In this document: one piece after another, positions 29,591 through 40,771 of the stretch | Position numbering within the stretch: the stretch's first letter is position 1 | How the letters are laid out: each line of letters starts with the position of its first letter | Program-made: the position numbers and the translations under genes | Assembly: GCF_947623445.1 (NCBI RefSeq) | Contig: NC_135242.1 | Span: 18,228,001 to 18,292,000, forward strand | DNA: 64,000 bases | Direction of reading: 5' to 3' | Origin: Clavelina lepadiformis | Lineage: Eukaryota; Chordata; Ascidiacea; Aplousobranchia; Clavelinidae | The notes under the pieces: model-generated | What the model was told of the DNA's origin: nothing | What the model saw: only the letters and a program-made list of their open reading frames with translations | Database searches by the model: none

Positions 29591-31269
29591 AATCTGAGTC
29601 AGTTTTTTTTTGTAAAAAATCAATTCCATGCCTAGCTTATCGCCTCCAGTCATAGTTGCTGCTGTGCCCTTTCAAGGTGACTATTATATGATTCCATATC
29701 ACGTTATCGTGTCGTTTGTTCTATCATTTTACGAACACCTGCGTATCGTTGTGCAATTACTCTTGATCCAACAAAAAATGTCTTCTCCAGTGATTTTTCT
29801 TGCTCTGTTTAACTGCATTGTGATCAAGCCTGTGACAGCGATAGTCCTCTCATTAAAGTACTTTCAAAATAAAAATTGTGCCTCGTTGGAAAAACACAAA
29901 GTTATTTACGCTCAAGCTCGCCCTTTTCTTTGTTACTTGTTAACGCCCATTACATACAATTAGTTAAGATTTTTTATACATTCCTTAGTTTATTGCCATG
30001 TTGGGCCTATCAACAGCTTGATTATATCTAAATATCATCAACAAAGGCTTAAAGAAAAAAATCAAGCTGATTTTCTTATTCGGTTCAATTATGTTAGGTT
30101 AGAGTGTTAGACAATATAACCACAGTTAAGCGTTCATGGGTGTAATAAAATAGTTTTAATCTTACTAGGCTATAGACAAGGGCTCCCGCAGAACATTTTC
30201 AAATGGACGCACTAAACTTTTATACCACTAATGATGCAAGTGTTAATTTAAAGTATATGTTTACTTTAAATTAACCTTGTGTTGAGGGGAGATTTTATGA
30301 AAATTTAGCCTGAAATTTTTGCGTTTATCAACTCAGCGGAAAATGAGTGGAGCGCAAAAATTTTGCCTCTTTACACTTCAAAAAACGCCTTGAAATGAAA
30401 TCTCATATCTATTCGAATAGCAGCTTGCAATTTATGTCGGACGATTTCGAAACGGCATAAACAATAATTTTGTAGCGACGTATAACACGCCTATTTTATG
30501 TTTCCAAAGATTAGGCAACATGAACAAAGTTGGTGTTGCGTTAGGCCAGTATGCGTTTCTTCGTCACATTACGCTTGTTAAGTAATCATTTGCTTTATCA
30601 AATTCACTGCTTGTATATAGCATTTTTTACTTAAATTCAACTGCATCAGGTGCGTAAGTGCCATATAAGGCAATATCCTTTGGTAATAAGTAACGCTTGG
30701 GAAAGGATAAAATAATTATGGTTGATACTTATATTAGGCAACACGAAGCAAAGAGTAATTTTAATAGATAAGAAGACGCTTTTATCAGTGGTGTAGCCTC
30801 TTTAAGATTGAGAAGAAGGGTGGAGGGGTAAAATTTTTTGAAGATTCATGTTTGAATTCCTACGTTTTTCCACCTTCGTCCAAAGTGCGCGGAGCGCAAA
30901 AAATTAATTAATTTCAGAATTTTAGAGACCCAAAATGTAAGTCGCGCCATACCTCGCCTCCCCCCAACCCTAAAGCCACCAGTGATCATAGACTTATTAA
31001 AATACAGCACATTTTTTATTACTAAAATTTGTCAAAATTTTAAACCACAATTTAGAAAAAAAGAAGATTAAAATCTGAATGCAAACTTGGAAACACTGAT
31101 ATTAAATGTTGATGTTCCAATAATATGAATTAGAACAGGGCCAAAGCTGTCCGGCGGGTAAATTTTGTTTACATCATGTTGTAGTTGTAGATAATTCACA
31201 CGTGTTGTGTGGCCTTGTGAATGAAACACCGTGTTGATCACAGTTGCTTAAAATACATAACACGAAATC
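29591..31269. other. WDR91 3' flank and intergenic, old repeats
   Basis: AATAAA near 29867 may end WDR91 transcripts. A 111-codon frame at 29628-29963 looks like chance reading of the 3' UTR. Two related repeats sharing GGAGCGCAAAAA lie near 30180-30370 and 30790-30985. A perfect 14-bp inverted repeat lies at 30242-30275. Confidence 0.4.
30242..30275. repeat. Perfect 14-bp hairpin
   Basis: GTTAATTTAAAGTA (30242-30255) and its exact reverse complement (30262-30275) are separated by the six bases tatgtt. It is AT-rich and short; function unknown. Confidence 0.6.
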
Positions 31270-34200
31270 ATGTCGTCAAAGCATGTTTCAGTAAAGTCCC
31301 GTTCAAAAGCAACGGTAGCTCAATATCGACGTCAATGGTTAAAATCACAGCTGGATGCCGTGAAGGAAAGGTGCAAGGAGACTTTGGTTGATTTTAAAAA
31401 GAAAGTTGATTCTGTATCGGACAAGGTACCATCATATACTGATAGATAGACTACTGCGTATATAACAACTTTTAGCATTATGGCAGAAAAACGTTCAAGA
31501 ATTTATACCTCTAAGCCATATTTGCATTATTTAAACTCGTCCCGGATCCATAGTGAGAAGTGTGGCGCCTGCATGCACGAGATTCATCAATATGTTAGCC
31601 GAAATTTTTTATCTTCACAACAATTTATAATAACTATAATAATTTATTTAGCCTAATTAAAAATTTGAGGCTTCGGTACACGCCATCCAGACCGCAGAGT
31701 TTGGCATAGACTCAGTGTTATGAGATTTTTACAATCTTGTATTCTTGTATTGTAATTCAATAAACTTTTGTTGAAAAGCAAAGAAAATAACTTTTAATTC
31801 AACAGATTTTGAAAGAATGTCACTCCAGAATCAGTAAATTGATTTTATTACTTTGTGATAATTTTTCACCAAATGAATAGGCCTACAGGATATCCAGTTT
31901 TGCAAAACTAACTTCATTACTCAAACAAGGCTTATGTTTATGATAGAATGACTTAAATGTAAATTGTTTGCATATAATGTCAGCGAAAAGGGTTCACGAT
32001 GAAGTATTTCTAAATTTCGTAATTTGTTTTTTGCTACTTGTTGCCTAGAATAAACCAAACTTGCAGTTAGTCTTTGTTTTGGCAAGCAGTATACAACTGT
32101 TGCACCACTTAGGTTGCATGTTCTGCACACTTATTGCTCCTTGGAATCTTGAGTGCAGATGGCTCCTGTTTTCAGTGATTTTTCAATGAGTTTGATGCTT
32201 TTTCTAAGGTTTCAATATTTCAACCAGGTTTTTGTAGTCATTTTCATTGTACATCTGACCAGTAAACCAATAATCTCCCCTGTCATATGAAAGAAATCTG
32301 CATACCTTCTCCAACATTCTCCTTGTATTGCACACCTAAGTGCACACTTCCATATTTTGTCAGAGCATTTTTTGCGCATCTCACTTGTCATTTTGGTTGT
32401 TTGGTCCACCTTATATAATATTGAAAACGACCATACTCTGCAAATTTGCGTCTTTGCTCGCACTGTTTCTCATGACTCTTATCGAAGACTGCCATACTTT
32501 CCAGTCGGGGCCTGGATCTTATGTAAGCTGCATGGCATACCCCAGATTCACGTGATACACTGTTACATACATGCACACTCGATTTCAGGATTTGCTAGCT
32601 ATTGCCAACTAATAATACTTAGGATTTTATGACACCAGACACTTACCTAGGACTGCCATACATCTTGCAAATCTCTTATACTTTTGCAACCCCACATGAA
32701 GACCTGAATGGAAAAGAGTTATGAGATAATAGGGGAGATGTTATAACATTACAACTCCACAATACACGCTGTTGGCATGGGAATGCAAAAGTAAAGGAGA
32801 CCCCATTTTGCTTTTTGGAGTTCTAATTTTCTAAAAAAAGAATTTTTTTCAAGGATACTTCAAAATGCTGTTCTGCTACTTAGTATTTACTTTTGCTATT
32901 TCACATCATCTAGAACTAATAACTAACTTTATATCTTCCTCTATTACTGGGAGAGTGACGACATGTGGAAACGATTTTTTTTTAACTTCACTGTATGTAT
33001 GAGATAGTTAGCAACAGAAAACTTTTTCTGTGTTTTCGCTTTTGCATAGACATATTTAGCATTAAATCTTTTTGTCTGATTTCAGTCCAGGTATGAATAC
33101 AATCAACCTCCTTTTACCTTTTTTCTTATAAAAATAATATATAACAACCTAGAAAACATTTAGCAAGATTTAATGTAGTGGTTATTTAGGATACATTTTC
33201 CATTTAATTAGAAGATCCGTATTGAAAATTTTTCTATATGCATAAAGCTTGTTTTTAATTAGTATTTTGCAAATTGACTTTTTTGCCAGCCAATAAATGC
33301 AGCAGAGCAACTGTTATTCGAAAAAGATGATGATCAGTTTCTTAGTGACGTATTTGAAATGGGACAAGCTCTTCAAAAATGCACTGATGATCTTTTTGAA
33401 ATTCACTTTTCTTGTTGCTTTTCTGACAATGATATTTCAGAAGGTAAATAGCTTTTCCAGACTTCTTATTTTAAACAGTTTCTTTCTAAATAACTTTGCT
33501 TTAAACTAGTTACAGCATATTGTGACAGGAAATGTACATTATTTGTTTGTAAATATGTAGATGGTACTGAAAGTCCTACAATGGAAAAGTTGGACAAAGT
33601 AGCATTGAAATTTGAGAATTTGCCAAGTAAAAGTGTAAATGATCTCAATCATCCCAAAGAACTCTTTACTAGAAGTGGTTCCACGACGTTAATGGTTATT
33701 TTCTGTATTTAATTTTTGTGTTGGCATGTCCTATTTCTGTTGTTGTGTTTTTGCTTGATCTTGTTTACATGGGTTTGTATTTAAATTGTAAAGCAAACGG
33801 TTTCTTAATGAATTTTCTTGAAACAGATAATAATTATTCAAAGGAAAAAGATTAGAACAAAAGTCAATATAAGCATTTTAATTGCAGACATTTCCAGTAG
33901 TAACTCAACTGATTTTCGTTGCCGGGTAAAACATACTCTACAATGTGATTGTTTGCTACTTATAGGAACAGAGCATGACAAAAAGCATGATTAATGCTGT
34001 AAGGAATAAAGCCATAAAGCTGCGTGATAAAAGTTCACTACATATTTAGTAAAAATGATGATTTTGGTTGCACATCGATACTGAGCATGGTAGGTAGTTG
34101 TAGATCTGGATACTTTTTCTATTTGAAGTTTCTCATCCCGAATCGCATCGGATGAAATTTCATTCCATTGGTTAGATATCCGACAAAATAAGAAGTAGAG

Positions 34201-37200
34201 AGGCACCTCATGGTCCATCTTCCACATTCCATGGACTTTTTCAATTTGATTATTTTATCCATTGCTATCTCAGCAACTACAACCTTATCTTATGACTCAA
34301 TTCCTTACTTTTGAATCAATCTTACTTGGAATTTTTTATCCCACCTAAGTAGCAAATAGTCACTTTGTCTGGTTAGTTCTAACTTGCACTGAAAATAAAT
34401 ACAGCTACTACGAGAACTGTCTTTAATTAAATTATTTGCATCTACTCTAACTCTTCTTACTTAGAATTACATGCTCTTCTGAAACTTTTGGTTTCCAAAT
34501 TAATGATGTTTTCTATATATATGCTTACTTAGCAACCGTCTGAACCCAAATTGGAAGTGTTTGAACCATTATCACTTGATACAAGTGCTATTCTAAGCAA
34601 CTTCATGACCCCTTCTAAAGTAGGTATGTTACAACCTCTCTGATAATTTACAGTAGGATGTATAACACCAATTTCTTTGAAATAACATCTTTCTTTGATA
34701 ATATAATTCATCTTTGGATGTATATATTGTACTTTTTAACACAGAATCTATGTCAGTTCACTCCACAAGAAGCAGTGAGGAAGCAACTAGTAAAGTCACT
34801 AACATAAACAAAAGTGTTACGAAAAAGGAGTTTCCTGTTGTACTAGAAAGCAGCACGCCTTCACGTGAAATTTATGATTCAGAAATTCTTTTCAGTAGTG
34901 ATGGTTTGTACTTGCAGAAAATTTTAGTCGTCTCCAATTTGCTAGCATAATACTTTCTCGGTAATTTTTTTTTGACAATATATGACTGATGGGAAAAAAT
35001 AAAAACATTAACACTAGTTTGTGTGTTTGGTCAGTTTCACATTAAATTTGTTTTGTGCTGAAGATGATGACAGTTATCCTGAAGTGACTAATAAAGATAT
35101 TGTGAACAAAACTGGTGAAGGCCGTAACTATGTAAGTTTATTGTGAGGGTCATATGATTGAAAATAAGTACTATTTTTGCAATGAAAGTGTTTATTTGGA
35201 TAGTGTTTTGTAAAAACAGATAGTACATGTTTACCATAGCTGATCAATTTTTATATTTGGAAGTAAAACTAATAGAAATCGTAACTCAACACATATTAAC
35301 TCTGCAGGAATCCAAAGAAGCAAACCATTCGCACAAATCAAAACTTCAACGTGGTCTAAAATTTCAAGATCTGGGCTTAGTTTTGCTACACAACATTTCA
35401 TATGAGGAACAAGTGTCTGTTGTAGTGAGTGATGTCACTAGTCCTTCAATGTTCAGTGTGCAAATCAAAAAGGGCTCAAGGCAACTCATTAGCATACAAC
35501 AACAAATAAAGTGAGATAATTGATATAACGTTTTTAACGATAAAAATATTGTCATCAACTGGTATGAAGATTGCTAAACATTTTTGTGAAAATAAAATCT
35601 ACTTGCAAATTATTATTAGCAATTTCTATTCGCAAACGTGGACTAAGCGTCTGCAATATGAAGAACCTCCCAAAGTTGGCACAATTTGTGTTGCTTTGTT
35701 TGTTATGGATCGTTGTTGGTACCGGGCCAGAGTAACTGATGTGCTTCAAATCGACAAAATTGAAGTAAGTTGATTTACTGGTGAAAGTAATTGATTGTAA
35801 AGAAACATTTGTTAAATGCCATATATTTGTTCAATAGGTTATGTACATTGATTATGGAAATACTAGTGAGGTTGGGTTAAGTGATCTTCGTAGAATATCG
35901 CCGGAGATGGCCGAAGTTCCACAACTGTCTACTCAGTGCTCTTTGTTTGGGGTAAGGGTGCTGAATGGTGTATGTAGCATGTACAATACCTGCTATTTCT
36001 TTTCTGGCATCTTTATTTTTATCACTATTCTTTTTAGGTTGAACCTCCTACATCATTGAGCTCAGCAGCTAATCCTACAAAGTGGCCACTGCCTGCTATA
36101 AAGTGGTTTGATGCATATGTGTTTGGCAATCAATTTATTGCAACCTTTTTACCCAATAAGTCTAAACCTTGCAAATACATTGTGCACTTGTTCAGTGCAT
36201 CAGGAAATGCTGTATGTTCATTGTTCAGTGTTTTGTGCTTGGGTTTTGATCAGTGCACTGTAATATCTCCGTAATATTTGAATTTTTCCAGGATAAAACG
36301 GGCTTCCTGTGGAGTGTTGCTGATAGAATGGTATGTGTCGGCTTTGCCTCTGCCAGTGTTACAACAACGTCTGAAGCCCCTGAGGTGGCACCAGTATGTA
36401 GATGGTTTCTTGTACCGACATGTGCAACTAAAATCTGTATCAGTTTTGTTCATTTCAAATGATGATCAATGTACTTAAAAAAGACTGTGATAAAATTACA
36501 GTGTAATTCCAAGTTCAAGGCAGATGCGGAGATTGTGAATGATTTCAAAGAGCAGCAGAAGTGCAACCAGAAAGTCAAGTCTCTCAATTCTAACAGGTAA
36601 ACGGTATTCTTTAAGACTTATAAAGATATAAAAATGTATTTTTCAAAAATTTAGTTAATACAAGAGGTTTACATTGTTTCTACGAATAAGAAACAATGTA
36701 ATCAAGTCATGATTTGACCTATGTCAAATTAACTTGGGTTATAATTAGGGCCCGCAAAAGTCAATAAAATCAAAAATTTTTAAGGACCTCGTCTGACCAC
36801 GAATCAAAGAATAAAGTTGTTTTCAGCACCTAGGGGATTGTTTCTAAGAAGTTTATAGGTCAAAATAAAGTCAAAATTTACAATAAAGTCAAAATTTTCA
36901 ATAAAGTCAAAATTTGTCAAAATATGGCTTTTTACAAAGTTTTTGTGTTTCTTGAGAGTAATTCTTGTAAAAATCCTCGTGGAGGCCTTGTAAATCAGGA
37001 ACTGCGACACAATTAAACCATATTAACCCATAAAAGCAGGAAATAAGTCACAATGCCCACTTGGATCAGCAGTAACTTTTATCGCAAATTGTCCATTGTT
37101 TATTCATTGTTACGTATTTAAATAATTCTTATAAAACACTTCCTCTTCATAAACGTGGTATTTTCGAAGATCAACAGTTTGGATTTTAGGAATAGCCTAC

Positions 37201-38764
37201 TGACATTCTGTAATACAAAAATGCCCAAGCAAGCTAAATCGTCTTCAGCAAAAGTTAGACAGATTTGTCGAGATTTTTCTGATGAATTTAATGCAACTCC
37301 CGGGGGTGATTTAAGGTGCAATTTTTGCGAGGTTATAGTGAAGTGCGATAAAAAGTATTTTGTTAAAAGCCACAGGAAAAGTAAACGCCATCAAGCTGGA
37401 TTGGAACAACAACAAGCATTCCCTGTTTAATTTGCTGTTTATTAGAATTTACCATGCGGAGAAAATCGAGGCAAAGTGCCCTTTTCACAAGGACAAAATA
37501 ACACAAACTACCTAAATCTATCGCCAAAAAACACCACACACTTTTTATAATCCATAAAACACCTTGACTTTTCGACAAAATATTACGTTTGGGTCTGAAA
37601 TCGACAAAATATTATGTTTGGGTAACTGGAGGAAGAACTGTGGCCTCTACAAATAAGCAATTTCGTTAGGTCAAAATAAAGTCAAAATTTGATAAAAATA
37701 AAGTCAAAAAAAAATTTTTTTAGGTCAAAATAAAAATGGCCCTAGTTATAATAAGTTGTTGGAAATAATAACATTGTCAAGAAAATAATAAATCGTTCAC
37801 ATCATCATCAACAATGCAAAACTATCATTCCTAGATAATCTAGGTAGCTTAAAGTACAAACAATGCTAAATGGACCAATGCTCTTTGGTGTCTTATTTAC
37901 TGTGTCGTATTTTCTTTTATTGTGTGAAAACACTTCATGTGTTATTCTCTTTTACGGACTGGTAAAGCGGTATGCTGGAAGATGATATCAAAAAGATTTG
38001 CATTTGGAATTGCTGTATTGTTCAAAATAAGATAAAATAAGCACCCAAGTTAAAATTAAGGATATTTCCTAGAAATAGACACAATAATACTATGAAAGCT
38101 TTGTCTATAAGTCTGCTAACTGCTAGGAAATGAAGGATATTTATTATGGCACGTATCTCTAATATAACAAACATTGGCAGATAACAAATTATGGTATTTT
38201 CCCAAGCTCGATTATGACAGCAATTCCTGCCGGCATGGAAAGAAGCCTTTCAAGACATAATTCACGCAAGAATTTGTATCATAGCCAGGTAAATTTTTTT
38301 GAGACTTGTCAAAATCTTCTTATACAGAATATGTTTCTGGACCGACAAAAATGTATGGGTTTGTTCGTTTATGGTATTGTACAACCCTTATCAACAGAAT
38401 AGTTAAAGTAGATTTAAATAGTTTTTTTAAAATGAAGCAATAATCGTTATAAAAATACACTGTAGTAAAAGAACCATACTACAAAAATGCAAAGAGCTAC
38501 AATTGACTGAGAAAAAACTACTAGGAAAAACGCCATAGTTTTATTCCATCACTAAAATTATAAAAAAAAACATTTCTAATGCTGATATCATTGAAGTACA
38601 CAGTTGTGTAATTTTAAGTTGTTTGCTTGGTATTTCAGGAGACTGTTCCCGTTAATACTGTGCAACAACGTCTGACCTATCTTGAAGCTGTGGAGCAAGA
38701 AAGTAATGCTGGTTGTGAAGTCTTTGAGGCTCTGGTTCGTAGTGCAAGTCAAAAAAATAATTAA
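31270..38764 (+). CDS. Extended-Tudor domain protein, family member not named
   Basis: Sixteen coding exons: 31270-31425, 33290-33443, 33561-33677, 33888-33925, 33966-33998, 34533-34623, 34745-34903, 35064-35131, 35308-35510, 35620-35764, 35838-35951, 36038-36211, 36292-36330, 36502-36596, 38207-38288 and 38639-38764. Joined phases are consistent and give 597 aa. Residues 1-52 are basic and probably helical; 53-280 are acidic, Ser-rich and probably disordered. One extended Tudor domain spans about 285-500: W-Y-R-A-R-V, then Y-I-D-Y-G-N, then a staphylococcal-nuclease-like half. Such domains bind methyl-arginine, usually in germline piRNA factors. The fit does not single out one TDRD protein: there is no KH, RRM, RING or kinase domain. 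Exon 3's donor is uncertain (33677 or 33694). AATAAA follows at 39003-39008. Confidence 0.85.
32668..32804. repeat. MITE, GTCTCTTATACTTTTGCAC family, copy 2
   Basis: Lies in intron 1 of the Tudor gene. Left end ATCTCTTATACTTTTGCAAC; right end ATGCAAAAGTAAAGGAGACC. Same internal layout as the copy at 8159. Confidence 0.7.
36746..37744 (+). mobile_element. hAT element with BED-type zinc-finger ORF
   Basis: Lies in the intron between exons 14 and 15 of the Tudor gene. Ends TAGGGCCCGCAAAAGTC and AAAATGGCCCTA are flanked by a perfect 8-bp duplication gttataat (36738-36745 and 37745-37752). Positions 37221-37430 encode 69 residues with C-N-F-C and K-S-H-R-K-S-K-R-H, a BED/CGGBP1-like zinc finger found at the N-terminus of some hAT transposases. 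The catalytic part is missing. Both subterminal regions repeat AATAAAGTCAAAATTT. Confidence 0.9.
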
Positions 38765-39181
38765 ACTCTTTCTGCAACATTTAAAATTGACCGAAAAGTT
38801 TTTCATAGGATCATGTTTTGATTTTGATGTTGTTGACTTTATATGTTTTCAAAAAAATTAAGTTTCTTCAATGATTCTTTTGTTTTTTTTTTGATCAGTA
38901 TTTCATGTTTTTAGTGCTTCTATTTTAGTTAATAAGGTAAACACTGGCAGCTTTTCTTGTTAATAATACATTTGTATATTGTGCTGTTCTTTTCATGTTT
39001 GCAATAAATTACCATCAGATCACCAGTGTCAGTTGTGAATGGTTTGGATGGAAACTGTTAGTGACATGTAGCTATGCTTTAACAGAATGAGCGTGAATCA
39101 CTGCATACATGGAATCCAGTGACAGAAACCAAGTCACACAGAAGCCAGTAAGTAGATAAAAAAACACCATATAAAGTTATA
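38765..39181. other. 3' UTR and polyadenylation region of the Tudor gene
   Basis: AATAAA at 39003-39008 is the first clear polyadenylation signal after the stop. No further coding exon is needed to close the reading frame. Confidence 0.6.
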
Positions 39182-39189
39182 ACCTAGAT

Positions 39190-39893
39190 CAGCATGGCCC
39201 AACTTCTTTTCATCGCGGGCCAAAATCAGAAATTTTTTTTATCTTGCGGGCCAATGTTTTTAAATTAGAACTGAACAACAATGTGACATTAATATTAGAA
39301 CTGAAAAAAGTTCTCTTTTTTTATTAAAACTGAAATTAGAATAGTTCAAAATTTAGCTATTAAATGCTGATCAATGTGACATCTGCGGTCGAGGTTCTTC
39401 GTCGACAATAGCGTTGGTATCCACGGGAATCGTAGTTGTGGCCATGCGAAGGCAAGCCTGAAGAGCCTCGTTTCCAAGTTGATTTCGATTTTTTGTTTTA
39501 ATATTGTTCATTGCTGAAAACGTACATTCACAAATGTATGTACCTACTTCCAAACATAGAGTACAGCTTCATAGCAGCATCTTTTAAAAGGGGAAACCTC
39601 TCCTTTGAGACAAACTTGCGGCCCGCGGGCCTGTAGTTGGACCACGCTGGGCTAGGACAACAAGGCGTGTAACTAAAACCTAAGAGAACTTTTTGGACAA
39701 AGTGGTATTGTTACGCATTACAAAGGATCATTCACATAGTTTTTGTCAATAACAATATTATTACAGAATAACAAAGAAACAAAAATTGAAGTTATGTTGC
39801 CAGATTGAATCAAAGCTTACTATCAGTTCACGGGCCAAAAATCGGTGCTCGCGGGCCAACTTTGGCCCGCGGGCCTGCAGTTGGACCACGCTG
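39190..39893 (-). mobile_element. hAT element with two right ends
   Basis: Left end CAGCATGGCCCAACTTC and right end GCAGTTGGACCACGCTG are flanked by a perfect 8-bp duplication acctagat (39182-39189 and 39894-39901). The minus strand at 39371-39553 encodes a hAT transposase C-terminus with T-Y-I-C-E-C-T-F-S-A-M-N-N-I-K-T-K-N-R. A second, internal right end with the same GTTGGACCACGCTG terminus lies at 39633-39649. Confidence 0.9.
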
Positions 39894-39901
39894 ACCTAGA
39901 T

Positions 39902-40771
39902 AATGATCATACCATTGGGGCATCAAAACAACACATTTTCTATACCTTGCTTTCAATTGTCGAAAATAATGTGATAGGCTAGTGATTTTAGTAAAACATA
40001 TTAAACACTTCTTAAAGTAAAAGACATTAAATGTAAAAGTACTAAAATAATGCTGAAGCAACAGTAACACTAGATAAAAAAAATCTTGCAGAAACGTGCT
40101 ATTTAATGTGTGCTTACATTACATATGACAAATGCATTTTCAGTTTACAGTTGCATGATTTAATAGTTAAAAAAAAACTAAATCATACGTGAATATTTTA
40201 GCTATCATTGTGAATAGCAACAAAGATATTAGGCTTGGTTGAATGACTATAAAATTATATTCCCCACAACTGTAGCATTGATATCAACAATGCTTATGTG
40301 GGGGCAATAGAAGACTTTCGTTTCTGGTGCTTATTTTCTTTTTACTTCGTTGTATTTTGCAGCATTTCAGTTGCAACTTCACCTTCTAAAGTTTCATGTA
40401 ATCAGTGATTCACCTTACTTCTTTATTCCCTTTCATTTCCAATAAACTTTAAACACAATCAGGAGTTGCACATTTTATTTTTAAGTGACAGAAGAAAACG
40501 GCAGTGTACAGAAATTATAGAACAAAATTGCATTTCAGTGGATCATTTTACAAAAAGCAATATACATGAATGATGAAACTATATCGAGTAAAGTAGAGTC
40601 CTTTTGTGATATGAAAGACCCAAGCAGAAACAAAAGATGTATCATACAGAAAAGAGACAAAATGCAAAGGCAACAGGATTTACCAAAAGAGTTGAAACCT
40701 TTAAACAGTGTAGGTAACAATACTATAGAACAATACTATACCGCATCAACATAAAAAAATTACAGCAACTA
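39902..40771. other. Convergent 3' ends of the Tudor gene and DSTYK
   Basis: TTTATT at 40474-40479 is an AATAAA on the minus strand about 300 bp past the DSTYK stop and is its probable polyadenylation signal. No additional gene is visible. Confidence 0.5.

Noticed and set aside
29628..29963. 111-codon open frame after WDR91
   Set aside because: It lies in the probable WDR91 3' UTR, has no family signature and no splice or promoter context.
33678..33694. Longer form of Tudor exon 3 ending at 33694
   Set aside because: It shifts the next exon into a frame less like its neighbours. The 33677 donor keeps all phases. Not fully excluded.
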